Shown: in pieces, positions 14,619 through 14,739 of the stretch
How the letters are laid out: every line of letters begins with the position of its first letter
How positions within the stretch are numbered: position 1 is the stretch's first letter
Source: an uncultured Bacilli bacterium
GTDB taxonomy: Bacteria; Bacillota_I; Bacilli_A; RFN20; CAG-288
DNA length: 14,739 nt
Direction: 5' to 3'
Assembly: GCA_948525355.1 (NCBI GenBank)
Contig: CAOSOP010000015.1
Span: 1 to 14,739, forward strand
The notes under the pieces: generated by a model
The model's database searches: none
What the model saw: the letters and a program-made list of their open reading frames with translations, nothing else
What the model was told of the DNA's origin: nothing
Position numbers and translations under genes: made by a program

Positions 14619-14739
14619 CTCACCCTCGCCTCCACCTCCTATCACCACCTCACCGAGTCCGCAGCCCCAGGCGAAGGACGAGGCGGTGGAATAGGAGGTG
14701 GGGGCGAGCCACTAAGATACGGATTTACAGGAAAAGGAA
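14619..14739 (+). pseudogene. Glycine-rich protein module (copy 2), running off the window
   Basis: After an in-frame TAA (14616-14618) the plus strand is open to the window edge. It reads LTLASTSYHHLTESAAPG, then a Gly-rich run, then GEPLRYGFTGKG. It aligns with copy 1 (430-615, -) without gaps over 38 residues, about 22 identical, including AAPG, GR, RY and FTG. No start codon or binding site precedes it, so it too looks truncated at its 5' side, next to the divergently oriented aspartokinase-like gene. The part beyond the window is unknown, so it may still be the 3' part of a longer gene. Confidence 0.5.
14625..14708. repeat. Long GC-rich hairpin in glycine-rich module copy 2
   Basis: Bases 14625-14642 pair with 14691-14708 over 18 positions (17 Watson-Crick and one G-T). 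After a 2-base bulge, 14643-14651 pair with 14680-14688 with one mismatch. The loop contains GTCC (14657-14660) / GGAC (14676-14679). The stem sequence differs from that of copy 1 at 530-613, but the ability to fold is kept. Confidence 0.75.

Noticed and set aside
14585..14635. GTG start at 14635 for the aspartokinase-like gene
   Set aside because: The extra 17 residues come from the repeat and have no family likeness; the apparent AGGAGG there is part of the repeat's stem.
1..14739. CRISPR arrays, tRNA or rRNA genes
   Set aside because: No regularly spaced repeats and no cloverleaf or rRNA-like stretches were recognised.

Overview
The window looks like a complete short contig from a low-GC, Firmicutes/Mollicutes-related anaerobe. 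The coding is AT-rich, the order rpsF-ssb-rpsR is the Firmicutes one, a CcpA-type cre site is present, and Shine-Dalgarno sites of the AGGAGG type precede most genes. UGA is used as a stop (the rnfA-like and NusG-II-like genes end in TGA) and Trp is TGG, so the code is standard rather than the Mycoplasma code. A gut Bacilli/Mollicutes lineage (RF39, Acholeplasmatales, Izemoplasma or Erysipelotrichales-like) is my inference.

Layout. Bases 3-425 (+) hold the C-terminal part of an IS1595/ISXO2-like transposase. It is followed, tail to tail, by a GC-rich remnant of a glycine-rich protein (430-615, -). Then comes a minus-strand block from 9274 down to 654 that could be one transcript: rnfC, rnfD, rnfG, rnfE, rnfA, a small Cys-rich membrane protein, a short rnfB, a NusG-II-like membrane protein, a heptaprenyl-diphosphate-synthase-I/Gx-transporter protein, a TSCPD protein, a 51-residue helical protein and metK. 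Most rnf junctions overlap or are separated by a few bases. A strong promoter precedes rnfC and a terminator follows metK. A separate minus-strand gene (9487-11733) encodes a secreted, lipid-anchored multidomain esterase with its own promoter, cre site and terminator. A very AT-rich hypothetical gene (11958-12572, +) converges on rpsR with a shared bidirectional terminator. rpsF-ssb-rpsR (13664-12665, -) has a clear promoter and a structured leader resembling the S6:S18 autoregulatory motif. The right end has an aspartokinase-like catalytic domain without ACT domains (13877-14584, -), then a second copy of the glycine-rich GC-rich module running off the window (14619-14739, +).

How it fits together. 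Rnf couples ferredoxin:NAD+ electron transfer to ion pumping across the membrane. This version is unusual in three ways. RnfB stops after its membrane helix and four-Cys cluster domain and lacks the ferredoxin domains. RnfG is about twice the usual length and looks like two FMN-binding domains. A small one-helix CX8CX2CX3C protein, reminiscent of the NQR maturation factor NqrM, sits between rnfA and rnfB. The NusG-II and Gx-transporter proteins next to rnf match a pairing often seen near Rnf/ApbE genes in Firmicutes.

The strongest unexplained signal is the pair of glycine-rich modules at the two contig ends. Their translations align without gaps over 38 residues (about 58% identity by eye). 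Both are GC-rich islands, and both can fold into long hairpins although the stem sequences differ. They look like members of a dispersed repeat family, which would also explain why the assembly ends there.
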